The notes beneath the pieces are model-generated. The model saw only the letters and a program-made list of their open reading frames with translations. It was not told the DNA's origin and did not search any database. DNA of 64,000 bases from Paraburkholderia sediminicola (GTDB taxonomy: Bacteria; Pseudomonadota; Gammaproteobacteria; Burkholderiales; Burkholderiaceae): positions 1 to 64,000 of the forward strand of contig NZ_CADIKC010000016.1 in the NCBI RefSeq assembly GCF_902859805.1. The letters are read 5' to 3'. Each line of letters opens with the position of its first letter. Positions within the stretch are counted from its first letter, which is position 1. The position numbers and the translations under genes were made by a program. This document shows, piece by piece, positions 27,779-39,562 of the stretch.

Positions 27779-28264
27779 TCAGCGATTTCTCCGATGCCGC
27801 GCTGCCATTTTCGCCAAAGCTTCCTGCAACGGCGAGGGCGCAAGCGATTGGGAGAGCGCGTGCAGCGCATCCGCGCCGACCGGCGTCATGCGCGCCTGCT
27901 TGACCGGCGGCGGCTCCTTCAAAGGCTGCGGCCGCACGCGAATTCTCAGCGCATTGACCGGCCAGCCGCGCTGCTGCAGATCCGACAGCAACCTCGGCTC
28001 GATCTGGCGCAGGCGGGCGGCCAGCGCATTGTGCGCGGCAAATAGGGCCAGCACGCCTTCCTTGATGAAGCTGGGTTCAACGCTCGTGGCCAGATAGTCC
28101 GGCAGCAGTTCACGCAGATCCTTTTCCAGCGCCGCAATCTGCTCGACGCCCGCGCGCAGGGCCACGAATGCGTCGGTGCGATTGAGCACTTCGGCGACGG
28201 GCTGCGGGCGGCGAGCTTTGAACTGCTTGGGCGGCGGCCTTGAAAAGGACGGAATACGGCTCAT
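27779..28264 (-). CDS. DciA/DUF721-family protein
   Basis: The 161-residue protein carries a DUF721 domain in about residues 15-110, including VEPSFIKEGVLALFAAHNALAARL written here as two halves around residue 70, followed by a Pro-rich linker and a basic C-terminus (AARHRRNR). DUF721/DciA proteins load or help load the replicative helicase DnaB in bacteria lacking a DnaC-type loader. That role is family knowledge and is not shown here. It is divergent from secA across 291 bases. Confidence 0.75.
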   Translation of the reverse strand: MSRIPSFSRPPPKQFKARRPQPVAEVLNRTDAFVALRAGVEQIAALEKDLRELLPDYLATSVEPSFIKEGVLALFAAHNALAARLRQIEPRLLSDLQQRGWPVNALRIRVRPQPLKEPPPVKQARMTPVGADALHALSQSLAPSPLQEALAKMAARHRRNR

Positions 28265-28430
28265 GTTCGATAGTGACGGCGTGTTCGCACCCTATGCGCG
28301 TTCACGCCGCGATTGTACCGCGCGGGATGCACGTGGACCCGCCTCAATGCGTACCGTCGGACGTCGCTGCGGCGGGCTTTCTGTGCCCTGCCAACGTCGC
28401 ACGGCTGACACAGGCGCGGCCGGGGGCGCG

Positions 28431-28439
28431 TGCTAAAAT
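28431..28439 (+). promoter_or_regulatory. Extended -10 promoter candidate for secA
   Basis: TGCTAAAAT fits the extended -10 form TGn-TATAAT with one change, 117 bases upstream of the secA ATG. No -35 is found at normal spacing, which extended -10 promoters do not require. The leader then contains a small hairpin GTGCA-TGAACT-TGCAC at 28500-28515. Confidence 0.4.
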
Positions 28440-28555
28440 GCCCGATTCGAATTCACTCTTGGACTAAGCCGCCGAGGCCCTTCCGACCCCGGAGCGCACG
28501 TGCATGAACTTGCACGCCGCGAACCAGCCGAAGCCGCGACGCAGACACCGATCCG

Positions 28556-31366
<2,811 letters not shown>

Positions 31367-31372
31367 TGCCGA

Positions 31373-31405
31373 AAGCGGCGCGCTTTGAGCGCGCCGCTTC
31401 GTTTT
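31373..31405 (+). terminator. Intrinsic terminator after secA
   Basis: An 11-bp GC-rich stem (31373-31383 with 31389-31399) with a TTTGA loop is followed by CGTTTTAG, beginning 7 bases beyond the secA stop. Confidence 0.75.
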
Positions 31406-31517
31406 AGATGATGTTTTGTTGATGATTTCGCGGTGGTTCGGCTACAGGCTCGAGCCATCAGTTACCGATCCCTCGATGCCGGCGCCACGCCGGCATTTTC
31501 TTCGACAGGTCGCGACC

Positions 31518-32759
31518 ATGGCTGTCAATTTCCCCTCGATCGATCCCGCTCAACTTCACCCTGTCGCCGGCGTCACGCTGGGCTGGGCGGAGGCGAATAT
31601 CCGCAAGCCGAACCGCAAGGACGTGCTGGTCATTTCCGTCGACGAAAGTGCGACGGTAGGCGGCGTGTTCACGCAGAACCGTTTTTGCGCCGCACCTGTC
31701 ACGGTGTGCCGTGAGAATCTGGAGCGCGTGCGTGCGGGCGGCAAGCCGATTCGAGCGCTCGTGATCAACACCGGTAACGCAAATGCAGGTACCGGAGAAC
31801 CGGGCCTCGTGGCCGCGCGCGAAACCTGCGTCGAGCTCGCGCGTCTCGTGGACATCGCGCCGGAACAGGTGTTGCCGTTTTCGACGGGCGTGATTCTGGA
31901 GCCCCTGCCAGTCGATCGTCTGAAGGCGGGTCTGCCCGCCGCGCTGGCGAACCGCAAGGAAGCCAACTGGTACGACGCCGCCCAGGCGATCATGACCACA
32001 GATACCTTGCCGAAAGCCACCTCGCGCCAGGTTACGATCGACGGCCACACGGTTACGCTCACCGGCATCAGCAAGGGCGCCGGCATGATCAAGCCGAACA
32101 TGGCGACCATGCTCGGCTTCCTCGCTTTCGACGCTACCGTCGCGCAACCGGTGCTCGACGCGCTGGTCAAGCACGTGGCTGACCGCTCGTTCAACTGCAT
32201 CACGATCGACGGCGATACGTCGACCAACGATTCCTTCATCCTGATCGCCTCGGGCAAATCGAGCCTGCCGGCGATCACGTCCACCGATTCGCCCGCTTAT
32301 GCAGCGCTGCGCGACGCGGTGACCGAAGTCGCCCAGACCCTCGCACAGCTGATCGTGCGCGACGGTGAAGGCGCGACCAAATTCATGACCGTGCATGTTG
32401 AAGGCGGCTCGAGCGTCGGCGAATGCCGCCAGATCGCTTACGCGATCGGCCACTCGCCGCTCGTGAAGACAGCCTTCTATGCATCGGATCCGAATCTCGG
32501 CCGCATTCTCGCGGCCATCGGCTATGCCGGCGTGGACGATCTCGACGTCGGCAAGATCGATCTGTATCTGGACGACGTGCTGGTCGCCACCGCCGGTGGC
32601 CGCAATCCGGCCTACCGTGAGGAAGACGGTCAGCGCGTCATGAAAAAGAGCGAGATCGGCATTCGTGTCGTACTCGGCCGCGGTAATGCGCAAGCCACGA
32701 TCTGGACTTGCGATCTGTCGCACGATTACGTGAGCATCAACGCCGACTATCGTTCGTAA
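31518..32759 (+). CDS. argJ: Bifunctional glutamate N-acetyltransferase / amino-acid acetyltransferase
   Basis: ArgJ recycles the acetyl group from N-acetylornithine to glutamate in arginine biosynthesis and may also use acetyl-CoA. The proenzyme cuts itself before Thr197 in KPNMATMLGFL, and the threonine becomes the nucleophile. ATG at 31518 is preferred because the conserved N-terminus is MAVNFPSIDPAQL; an upstream in-frame start at 31416 overlaps the terminator region and adds an unconserved leader. The product has 413 residues, including VINTGNANAGTG near 83 and the C-terminal AxxTxDLS-like WTCDLSHDYVSINADY. Confidence 0.93.
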   Translation: MAVNFPSIDPAQLHPVAGVTLGWAEANIRKPNRKDVLVISVDESATVGGVFTQNRFCAAPVTVCRENLERVRAGGKPIRALVINTGNANAGTGEPGLVAARETCVELARLVDIAPEQVLPFSTGVILEPLPVDRLKAGLPAALANRKEANWYDAAQAIMTTDTLPKATSRQVTIDGHTVTLTGISKGAGMIKPNMATMLGFLAFDATVAQPVLDALVKHVADRSFNCITIDGDTSTNDSFILIASGKSSLPAITSTDSPAYAALRDAVTEVAQTLAQLIVRDGEGATKFMTVHVEGGSSVGECRQIAYAIGHSPLVKTAFYASDPNLGRILAAIGYAGVDDLDVGKIDLYLDDVLVATAGGRNPAYREEDGQRVMKKSEIGIRVVLGRGNAQATIWTCDLSHDYVSINADYRS

Positions 32760-32802
32760 CCAGGTTTATTACGCGGCGCTTAAGGCCGCCTATCTCACAG
32801 CC

Positions 32803-33672
32803 ATGGACAAACTCGAACAGTTTCTGACCCGGGCCGAAGCCGTGCTCGTCCGCCTCGAAGCAATGCTTCCGCCTGCTGCGCCGGAGATCGACTGGTCGGC
32901 GGCGGTCGCTTTTCGCTGGCGCAAGCGCCAGGGGCGCGGCTATCTGCAGCCGGTGCCCGCCATTTCTTCGATCACCCTCGGCGACCTGCAAAACATCGAT
33001 CGCCAGAAAGGGTTGATCGAGCAGAACACGCTTCAGTTCGTGCGCAAGCAGCCGGCCAACAACGTGCTGCTGACGGGCGCGCGCGGCACCGGCAAGTCGT
33101 CGCTGATCAAGGCTTGCCTGAACGCTTATGCGAAAGACGGCCTGCGCCTGATCGAAGTGGATAAGGACGATCTGCACGATCTCGGCGACATCGTCGATCT
33201 GATCGCGCAGCGGCCGGAGCGCTTCGTGGTGTTCTGCGACGACCTGTCGTTCGAAGATGGCGAGTCGGGCTACAAGGCGCTGAAGGTCGCGCTCGACGGC
33301 TCGATCGCTGCGCAATCGGACAACGTGTTGATCTACGCAACGTCCAATCGCCGGCATCTGTTGCCCGAGTACATGAGCGACAACGAGACGTACAAGCACA
33401 CGTCCGACGGCGAGATTCATCCGGGCGAACTGGTCGAAGAAAAGATCTCGCTGTCCGAGCGCTTCGGCCTGTGGGTCAGCTTCTATCCGTTCAAGCAGGA
33501 CGACTACCTGTCGATCATCGGCCACTGGCTGCGCCATTTCGGCTGCGACGACGCGGAAGTCGAAGCGGCGCGCGGCGATGCGCTGGTGTGGGCGCTGGAG
33601 CGCGGGTCGCGCTCGGGGCGCGTCGCGTGGCAATTCGCTCGCGACTGGTCAGGACGGAAGACCCCGGCATGA
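32803..33672 (+). CDS. DUF815-family P-loop ATPase
   Basis: The 289-residue AAA-type protein has an N-terminal helical region (1-60), Walker A LLTGARGTGKSSL at about 89-101, and Walker B FVVFCDDLSFE near 144. A sensor-like segment YATSNRRHLLPEYM lies near 178 and SLSERFGLWVSFYPF near 216. It matches DUF815 (predicted ATPase) proteins found widely in proteobacteria with no established role. Its stop overlaps the mutT start by ATGA, so the two are translationally coupled. Confidence 0.82.
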   Translation: MDKLEQFLTRAEAVLVRLEAMLPPAAPEIDWSAAVAFRWRKRQGRGYLQPVPAISSITLGDLQNIDRQKGLIEQNTLQFVRKQPANNVLLTGARGTGKSSLIKACLNAYAKDGLRLIEVDKDDLHDLGDIVDLIAQRPERFVVFCDDLSFEDGESGYKALKVALDGSIAAQSDNVLIYATSNRRHLLPEYMSDNETYKHTSDGEIHPGELVEEKISLSERFGLWVSFYPFKQDDYLSIIGHWLRHFGCDDAEVEAARGDALVWALERGSRSGRVAWQFARDWSGRKTPA

Positions 33673-34094
33673 GCGGCGATGCGCAGAAGAACGTAGCTGG
33701 CCGCCCGGTGACTGAAGTCGCCGTTGGCGTGCTGATTCAGCCTGACGGACGCTATCTGCTGGCGCAGCGCCCGGCAGGCAAGCCGTACGAGGGGTACTGG
33801 GAGTTTCCAGGTGGCAAGCTGGAAGCGGGCGAGTCGGTCGAGGCCGCGCTAGCCCGCGAGCTACACGAGGAACTGGGTATCGACGTCAAGGCGAGCCATC
33901 TTTGGCACACGCTCGAACACGACTACCCGCACGCCTACGTGCGGCTGTTCTTCTGCAAGGTGACGCAGTGGTCGGGCGAACCCCACGGCCGCGAAGGCCA
34001 GGCATTTGTCTGGCAGGCGCTGCCGGCGGATGTCTCGCCACTGTTGCCGGCGACGATTCCCGTGCTGGAATGGCTCGCGGCTGAGAAAAACTAG
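33669..34094 (+). CDS. mutT: NUDIX hydrolase, MutT-type (8-oxo-dGTP diphosphatase)
   Basis: Likely cleans oxidised dGTP from the nucleotide pool. The 141-residue protein starts at ATG 33669, which overlaps the DUF815 gene stop; a frame from 33471 is a shadow of that gene. The NUDIX box GGKLEAGESVEAALARELHE-EL (about residues 44-65) is complete, with the substrate-fold segment WEFPGGKL just before it. MutT is the best fit by length and EYG-WEFPGGK context, but other small-nucleotide substrates are possible. Confidence 0.82.
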   Translation: MSGDAQKNVAGRPVTEVAVGVLIQPDGRYLLAQRPAGKPYEGYWEFPGGKLEAGESVEAALARELHEELGIDVKASHLWHTLEHDYPHAYVRLFFCKVTQWSGEPHGREGQAFVWQALPADVSPLLPATIPVLEWLAAEKN

Positions 34095-34193
34095 AGAAAT
34101 GATCGGCGGTTTTAAACGGCGCTGCGTGAGCGGCGCCGTTCCGAGTAGCTGTAGTACGCCGCGTAAACGGTGTGCATCTATAGCCTGCAGCAC

Positions 34194-34391
34194 TCAATGC
34201 GGGTTGTAGTCTCCGCCGGGCGATTCATCCGACGGCGTTTCTTCCTCCGTGCCGCCTATCTTGTACTTCTCAGCGGCCCAGGCGCCGAGGTCGGTCTGCT
34301 TGCAGCGGTCAGAGCAGAACGGGCGGAAGCGGCTTTCTGGAGTCCAGCGGACATCCTTGCCGCAAGTCGGGCATTTGACGACGGTAGGCAT
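34194..34391 (-). CDS. yacG: DNA gyrase inhibitor YacG (zinc-binding)
   Basis: The 65-residue protein binds one zinc through CPTCGK (Cys7, Cys10) and FCSDRCK (Cys26, Cys30), the YacG pattern. The C-terminus is acidic (EEETPSDESPGG). E. coli YacG binds and inhibits GyrB. It lies downstream of zapD on the minus strand, the usual coaE-zapD-yacG neighbourhood. Confidence 0.9.
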   Translation of the reverse strand: MPTVVKCPTCGKDVRWTPESRFRPFCSDRCKQTDLGAWAAEKYKIGGTEEETPSDESPGGDYNPH

Positions 34392-34493
34392 ACGGTCAGG
34401 CAGTCAATCGGAAACGGAACAAGTTACGAATATAGGGGCATTTTTCGCCGCTTTAAAGGCGCGGCCCCGCGATTCAGTTCTACAGGGCAAGCG

Positions 34494-35249
34494 TTACAAG
34501 CTGCAAAGCGTAAGCTGGAACGGCACGTCGACATCCACCGCGCGCGGACGCAAATCGCCATCCTGCACCGTGAATCGCACCCATAGCATGTACTTGTTGG
34601 CACTGGCTTCGGGGATCACCCGCAATTCTGGTGCCACCCGTACCTGCATCAACTGGTATGAACGGCCTGACAGCATCTGCTGATAGCTGCCCTGCATTGC
34701 CATGACCTTGGACGCCTGACCCGATTCGCGCGCGAGGCGCAACACGATGGTTGCCGCATCGCGCAAGGGCAGCAGCGGCGTGACCCATTTGGCGATATCC
34801 TGCCGGCGCTGATCTGGATGGATTTGCTGCCACGCGTAGTACGAAGGCAAATCGAACTTGCAGGTGCCGCCCGGGATGATTGCGCGGCTGCGGATGCTGG
34901 CGAGCCACTCATTGTCCGCCAGATGCTGGCCGGTCTTGCCCTGCATCTGCGAAAGCCCGGACAAGGTCTGCTCGATTTCTCCCAGCACAGCCTCCAGCGC
35001 GTTCTGCTCGATCCCTGGATTGCCCCGAAACGGAGCCAGAGTTTGCCGTTGGCGCTCGAGCTCCTTCATCAGATCGGACTTCAGATCCGCGCGACCCGCA
35101 ACCTCTGAGATTTCGAACAACGTTGTCAGTGCGACGTGATGTTCCCTGGCGTCTTCCTGAGTCAGAAAGAACGTGAAGCGCTCGAACAGATCTTCGAGGC
35201 GCAATAGCGTCCGGATTCGCTCGTTGAAGGGATACTCGTAAAGGATCAA
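34494..35249 (-). CDS. zapD: Cell division protein ZapD (YacF)
   Basis: Cytosolic FtsZ-bundling protein that stabilises the Z ring. The 251-residue sequence matches the DUF1342 family: MILYEYPFNERIRTLLRLE at the start, GGTCKFDLPSYYAWQ near 148, and a C-terminal beta domain. The start codon is TTG at 35249, since the conserved ILYEYPFNER begins immediately after it and no ATG fits. A good promoter stands 43 bases upstream. It lies between coaE and yacG, away from the dcw cluster that encodes its partner FtsZ. Confidence 0.92.
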   Translation of the reverse strand: MILYEYPFNERIRTLLRLEDLFERFTFFLTQEDAREHHVALTTLFEISEVAGRADLKSDLMKELERQRQTLAPFRGNPGIEQNALEAVLGEIEQTLSGLSQMQGKTGQHLADNEWLASIRSRAIIPGGTCKFDLPSYYAWQQIHPDQRRQDIAKWVTPLLPLRDAATIVLRLARESGQASKVMAMQGSYQQMLSGRSYQLMQVRVAPELRVIPEASANKYMLWVRFTVQDGDLRPRAVDVDVPFQLTLCSL

Positions 35250-35291
35250 GCGGGCTCGCCTCGGGCGTGGTCGGTGACGGGAATGCAGAAC

Positions 35292-35320
35292 ATTCTAATG
35301 CCGTGAGACTACCCTAGCAA
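35292..35320 (-). promoter_or_regulatory. Predicted sigma70 promoter of zapD
   Basis: On the minus strand TTGCTA (35320-35315), a 17-base spacer and TAGAAT (35297-35292, five of six consensus bases) precede the zapD start by about 43 bases. zapD can therefore be transcribed apart from coaE. Confidence 0.55.
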
Positions 35321-35448
35321 TCACGCACTTTTTCAGCGCGCTTTCGCAACTTTTTTCACGTGTTTCAGGCGGTTTGGCGCGTGCCTTGCGTGCTTGCCGC
35401 GGCATGGCTGAGCAAACCACGCAGGCAGCAAGCCGCGTCAGCGTGTTC

Positions 35449-36051
35449 TCATGTGGCCGCTAGCGACAGATAGACGCGATGCTGCGCGTCGACCTGTGCC
35501 TTGAGTGCGTCGAGCGGCGCGTTGTCGTTGTCGATGATGTCGTCGGCTGCGGCGAGGCGTGCTTCGCGTGTCGCCTGGCGGGCGATGATCGCGAGCACCT
35601 GTTCGCGGCTAAAGCCGTTGCGGCTCATCACGCGCGAGATTTGTGTCTCGACGCTGCAATCGACTGTCAGCACGCGATTGACGCGAGTCTTCCAGCTGCC
35701 CGACTCCACCAGCAGCGGTACCACGATGATCACGTACGGCCCTTGCGCCTCGCGCTGCTCGCGTTCGGTTTCCGCACGAATCAATGGATGCGTGATGCCT
35801 TCTAGGCGTTTGCGCGCGCCGTCGTCGCTGAATACCAGCGTGCGCATGCGGGCGCGGTCGAGCGAACCGTCTGCCGCGACGAACGAATCGCCGAACTCTG
35901 CGGCAATCTGCGGCATCGCAATGCCGTGCGGCGCCGTGATGCGGTGCGCAATCAGGTCTGTGTCGACAAGCGGCACGCCGTGCGCGGCGAACAGGTCAGC
36001 CACGGTCGATTTGCCGCTGCCGATGCCGCCGGTCAGTCCCACAGCAAACAT
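35449..36051 (-). CDS. coaE: Dephospho-CoA kinase
   Basis: Last step of coenzyme A synthesis: phosphorylation of dephospho-CoA. The 200-residue protein has the P-loop GLTGGIGSGKSTVADLF at residues 5-21, VDTDLIAHRIT near 31, and the lid segment with several arginines near 136 (SRVMSRNGFSREQ). The gene follows the prepilin peptidase gene by only three bases on the minus strand and is followed by a 199-base gap with the zapD promoter. Confidence 0.93.
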   Translation of the reverse strand: MFAVGLTGGIGSGKSTVADLFAAHGVPLVDTDLIAHRITAPHGIAMPQIAAEFGDSFVAADGSLDRARMRTLVFSDDGARKRLEGITHPLIRAETEREQREAQGPYVIIVVPLLVESGSWKTRVNRVLTVDCSVETQISRVMSRNGFSREQVLAIIARQATREARLAAADDIIDNDNAPLDALKAQVDAQHRVYLSLAAT

Positions 36052-36054
36052 GCT

Positions 36055-36996
36055 TCAGCCTCCCAACGCCAGATAAAGCGGTGTGCCGAGGAATAGCGTA
36101 ACAGCACCGCCTGCAGCGAGAAACGGCCCGAACGGCAGCGGTTCTTCGAAACGCATACGGCCGCGCCACGTCGCCGCGAGGCCGACCACCGCGCCGGCGA
36201 CTGCTGCGATCAACACGATTTGCGGCAACGCCGCCCAGCCGAGCCAAGCGCCGAGTGCTGCCAGCAGTTTGAAATCGCCATAACCCATACCTTCGACGCC
36301 GCGCACCAGCCGGAACAGCCAGTGGACTACCCACAACACCAGATAGCCGAAGATCGCGCCCAGCACGGCATCGTGCAGGCTCGCGAACATGCCGTTGAAG
36401 TTGACGATCAAGCCGGCCCACAGGAGCGGCAGTGTCATGGAGTCAGGGAGCAGATGCGTGTCGATATCGATCGCGCTCATTGCGAGCAAGGCGGCGCAGA
36501 GTCCGAAGGCGGCGAGCGCCATGCCGGTCGGTCCGTACAGCGCGAGCGCCCCGGCCGCGAAGGTGGCGCTGGCAATTTCGAGCAGCGGGTAGCGCAGGCT
36601 TACGTGTGTCTTGCATGCGGAGCAGCGCCCGCGCAACAGCAGATAGCTCAGCACCGGCAGATTCTCCCACGCGCTGAGTACATGGCCGCAATGAGGGCAC
36701 GCGCTGCGCGGCACCCACAGGTTGTAGCGGGCGGGCAAGCCGTCGTCTTCGGGCGCCTGTTCGGTGGCCTCGCTGATTTCCTCGCGCCACGCACGCTCCA
36801 GCATGATCGGCACTCGATGCACGACCACGTTCAGGAAACTGCCGATCACCAGCCCGAACACGATCGCGAATGCAATTTGCAGGCCGCTGGGCAAGCTGCC
36901 GAATGCGAGGCCGAGACCGGTTGCGACGTGGCCGGACAGTAGGCCCGAAAACAGGCTGGAATAGGTATCTGACACGAGCGGAAGGGTAGCCTGCAT
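36055..36996 (-). CDS. pilD: Type IV prepilin peptidase / N-methyltransferase
   Basis: Bifunctional inner-membrane aspartyl protease that cleaves and N-methylates type IV prepilins and pseudopilins. The 313-residue protein has about eight membrane helices, the N-terminal motif FGLVIGSFLNVVVHR, a zinc site with CPHCGH and CSACKT, and the catalytic aspartates in AIDIDTHLLPD and GYGDFKLLAALGAWLG. ATG at 36996 gives the first hydrophobic segment at residues 35-55. The frame stays open upstream into pilC, which is chance. It closes the pilB-pilC-pilD set. Confidence 0.9.
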   Translation of the reverse strand: MQATLPLVSDTYSSLFSGLLSGHVATGLGLAFGSLPSGLQIAFAIVFGLVIGSFLNVVVHRVPIMLERAWREEISEATEQAPEDDGLPARYNLWVPRSACPHCGHVLSAWENLPVLSYLLLRGRCSACKTHVSLRYPLLEIASATFAAGALALYGPTGMALAAFGLCAALLAMSAIDIDTHLLPDSMTLPLLWAGLIVNFNGMFASLHDAVLGAIFGYLVLWVVHWLFRLVRGVEGMGYGDFKLLAALGAWLGWAALPQIVLIAAVAGAVVGLAATWRGRMRFEEPLPFGPFLAAGGAVTLFLGTPLYLALGG

Positions 36997-37022
36997 ATAA
37001 AGGGTGGGATTCGGCTGCGATG

Positions 37023-38252
37023 CTACACCACGTTGCCGAGTTGAATAATGGGAAGATACATCGCGATCACCAGGCCCCCGACCAGCGTGCCCAGCACAAT
37101 GATCACAAGCGGTTCGCACAAGCTCGAAAGCGTGCCGATCTTTTCGTCTACCTGACGATCGGCGAGCGACGCCACATCGATCAGCATTGTGTCGAGCGCC
37201 CCGGACTCCTCGGCGACCGCAACCGGCTGCACGACCTCCGGTGGAAAACAGTGGGCCGCGCGCATCGCGGCGGCAAGCCGTTCGCCGCGCCGCAGCCGCG
37301 CGGCAATCTCCACAGTGGCGCGATCGAAGAAAGCGTTGCCGGTGGCGTGAGTCAGTGAATCGAACGCGTCCGCGAGCGGTGTGCCGGCGGACAGCAAGGT
37401 ACCGAGTGCGCGGCTCCAGCGCGCCGCGCACAAGGTGCGCAGCAACGGACCGGCGACTGGCATTGTCAGCGATAAGCGGGCGAACCGGATGCGCGCTGCT
37501 TCGGAGCGTCGTAGCAGAAACGTCATAGCCGAGCTTGCAGCGAAAACCATGACGACCAGAGGAATGCTCCAGCGCGCTGCACCCGCCGATAAGGCCAGCA
37601 CGAACTGCGTGGGCGCGGGTAGTTTCGCGCCGAAGCCGTCGAAGATCTGCTTGAAAGTCGGCACGACCCACACCAGCAACGCAGCGGTTATTGCGATCGC
37701 AAGCAACAGGATCGCGACCGGATAGGTGAGCGCCGCGCGCACCTTGGCACGCTGTGCGGCGGCGCGTTCGCGGTCGTCCGCGATTCGGGCAAGGACGGCA
37801 GGCAGCGCGCCGGCTGCTTCGCCGACTTCGACAAGCTGACAGTACAGTGCGTTGAACTGCGCAGGATGCCGCTGCAATGCTGCGGAAAAGCGCAGGCCAC
37901 CGGTAATGTCGCGTGCCAGCGCGCCGACGATCCGCGGCATGCCTTGCCGGCGCGAACCATCCGCTTGCGCCAGCAGTTCCAGCGATGGCGCGAGGGGCAA
38001 ACCGGCGCGCAGGAGACTGGCGAGCTGCCGGGTGAACACAGTGACGTCGGTGGTGCGAGTGTGAGGGCTTGGCGCATTGCCGCGTGCAGCGAGTTCGACT
38101 ATGAACAGCTTTTCGCGTTTGAGTATGGCTCGTGCGGTGCTGACGTCCGGCGCAATGAGCGCACCGGTTTTCCGTACGCCGTCGGCATCGACGCCGCGCC
38201 ATCTGAAGCGCATCTCGGCTGCTGGCGGTGGGTGAGTCGTCGCGGTGTTCAT
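37023..38252 (-). CDS. pilC: Type II secretion F family protein / pilus assembly protein PilC
   Basis: Polytopic inner-membrane platform protein of type IV pilus assembly. The 409-residue protein has two T2SSF domains (about 70-190 and 275-395), with FTRQLASLLRAGLPLAPSLELL near 72, the membrane segment near 180-200 and a C-terminal pair of helices ending LPIIQLGNVV. ATG at 38252 overlaps the pilB stop by four bases (ATGA); the longer upstream frame is a pilB shadow. Confidence 0.88.
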   Translation of the reverse strand: MNTATTHPPPAAEMRFRWRGVDADGVRKTGALIAPDVSTARAILKREKLFIVELAARGNAPSPHTRTTDVTVFTRQLASLLRAGLPLAPSLELLAQADGSRRQGMPRIVGALARDITGGLRFSAALQRHPAQFNALYCQLVEVGEAAGALPAVLARIADDRERAAAQRAKVRAALTYPVAILLLAIAITAALLVWVVPTFKQIFDGFGAKLPAPTQFVLALSAGAARWSIPLVVMVFAASSAMTFLLRRSEAARIRFARLSLTMPVAGPLLRTLCAARWSRALGTLLSAGTPLADAFDSLTHATGNAFFDRATVEIAARLRRGERLAAAMRAAHCFPPEVVQPVAVAEESGALDTMLIDVASLADRQVDEKIGTLSSLCEPLVIIVLGTLVGGLVIAMYLPIIQLGNVV

Positions 38253-39562
38253 GCGACCTCGGTGGCGGCCAGCGCCTCGGCGAGGCTTGTCGTGCCGTCG
38301 CGTACACGCGCCAGTGCTGCGTCGCGCAAGGTGCCCACGCGTTCGGTTTGCGCGAGCCGGGCCAGCTCGTGAGTGCCCGCGCGCGCCACGATCAACTCGC
38401 GCATCGCGTCGGAGACAGGCATCACCTGGTGAACCCCGACGCGGCCGCGGTAGCCGATGCCGTGGCAGGCTTCGCATCCGGTGGCGGCGAATGGTTGCCA
38501 GCTCTCAAGATGATCGTCGGCGAAACCCGCTGCTCGCAGCGCCGCGGCAGATTGCTGCGCGGGTGCGCGGCATGCCACGCAGAGCCGCCGCACTAACCGC
38601 TGTGCAGTCACCATTCTTAGCGCGGCGGCCAGGTTGTACGGTTCGACACCGATGTCGATCAGGCGCGCGACGGCAGCGGGCGCGTCGTTCGTATGCAGCG
38701 TGGACAGCACCAGGTGGCCGGTCTGTGCGGCTTTCACGGCAACATCGGCGGTTTCGTCGTCGCGGATTTCGCCGACCATGATCACATCGGGATCCTGACG
38801 AAGAAATGCACGCAGCGCCACCGCGAACGTCAGGCCGGCCTTTTCGCGCACGCTTACCTGATTGATACCCGCCAGTTGAATCTCCGCCGGATCTTCTACC
38901 GAGCACAGATTGCGCGCCTCGTCGTTGAGCATGTGCAGGAAGCAATACAGCGACAGCGTCTTGCCGCTGCCGGTAGGCCCGGTGACGAGCACGAGGCCGT
39001 GCGGCGCGCGAATCGCTGCATCGACGGCTTCACGTTGCTGTGAATCGAGGCCGAGCGAGTCGAGCGACAAGTCGGTGGGTAGTGCGTCGAGCCTGCGCAA
39101 CACCAGCTTTTCGCCGAACAACGTAGGCAGCGAGTTGACACGATAGTCTTCGACGCGGCCGGGCGACGTGGCAATCCGCAGCCGCCCGTCCTGCGGCACG
39201 CGCCGCTCGGCGATATCCATGCGCGCCAGCACTTTCACACGCGTGATGAACGCGTCGCGCAGATGCGCTGGGGGCTGAGGGATTTCATGCAATACGCCGT
39301 CGATACGCAAGCGCACGCGCCAGCCGTGCTCCGCCGGTTCGATGTGTAGGTCCGACGCATTGCGGCGGGTTGCCTCCTGCAAGGTGTCGGTCAGCAGGCG
39401 TACTGCAGGAGCATTGTCAGAGTCGGCGAGATTCGCGCTTGCGTTGCTGCTAACACTTGCATTGGCGTTCGCTGCAAACGCGTTATGCCTGGGTTTGACT
39501 GGGCTTTCGCCATCGACGACGACAGGCCGCAACGAGGCCGCGCGTTGAAAAGAATCTTGCAT
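38249..39562 (-). CDS. pilB: Type IV pilus assembly ATPase PilB (GspE family), short form
   Basis: Secretion-type hexameric ATPase for pilus extension. In 437 residues it shows Walker A VTGPTGSGKT near 204, the Asp box SVEDPAEIQL near 229, Walker B DPDVIMVGEIRDDET near 261, the His box near LSTLHTNDAP, and a C-terminal tetracysteine zinc site (CVAC and CEAC). Classical PilB has about 560 residues; here the N-terminal MshEN/N1 domain is missing and replaced by about 50 low-complexity residues (segment ANANASVSSNASAN). No pilin gene is adjacent. Confidence 0.85.
   Translation of the reverse strand: MQDSFQRAASLRPVVVDGESPVKPRHNAFAANANASVSSNASANLADSDNAPAVRLLTDTLQEATRRNASDLHIEPAEHGWRVRLRIDGVLHEIPQPPAHLRDAFITRVKVLARMDIAERRVPQDGRLRIATSPGRVEDYRVNSLPTLFGEKLVLRRLDALPTDLSLDSLGLDSQQREAVDAAIRAPHGLVLVTGPTGSGKTLSLYCFLHMLNDEARNLCSVEDPAEIQLAGINQVSVREKAGLTFAVALRAFLRQDPDVIMVGEIRDDETADVAVKAAQTGHLVLSTLHTNDAPAAVARLIDIGVEPYNLAAALRMVTAQRLVRRLCVACRAPAQQSAAALRAAGFADDHLESWQPFAATGCEACHGIGYRGRVGVHQVMPVSDAMRELIVARAGTHELARLAQTERVGTLRDAALARVRDGTTSLAEALAATEVA

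Noticed and set aside
31416..31517. An N-terminal extension of ArgJ
   Set aside because: The extra 34 codons start 50 bases after the secA stop beside the terminator and are not part of the ArgJ family start MAVNFPSIDP.
36055..38307. A 750-codon frame that would fuse pilD with upstream sequence
   Set aside because: Only the last 313 codons match prepilin peptidase; the rest is the reverse-frame shadow of pilC. The ATG at 36996 gives a normal PilD.
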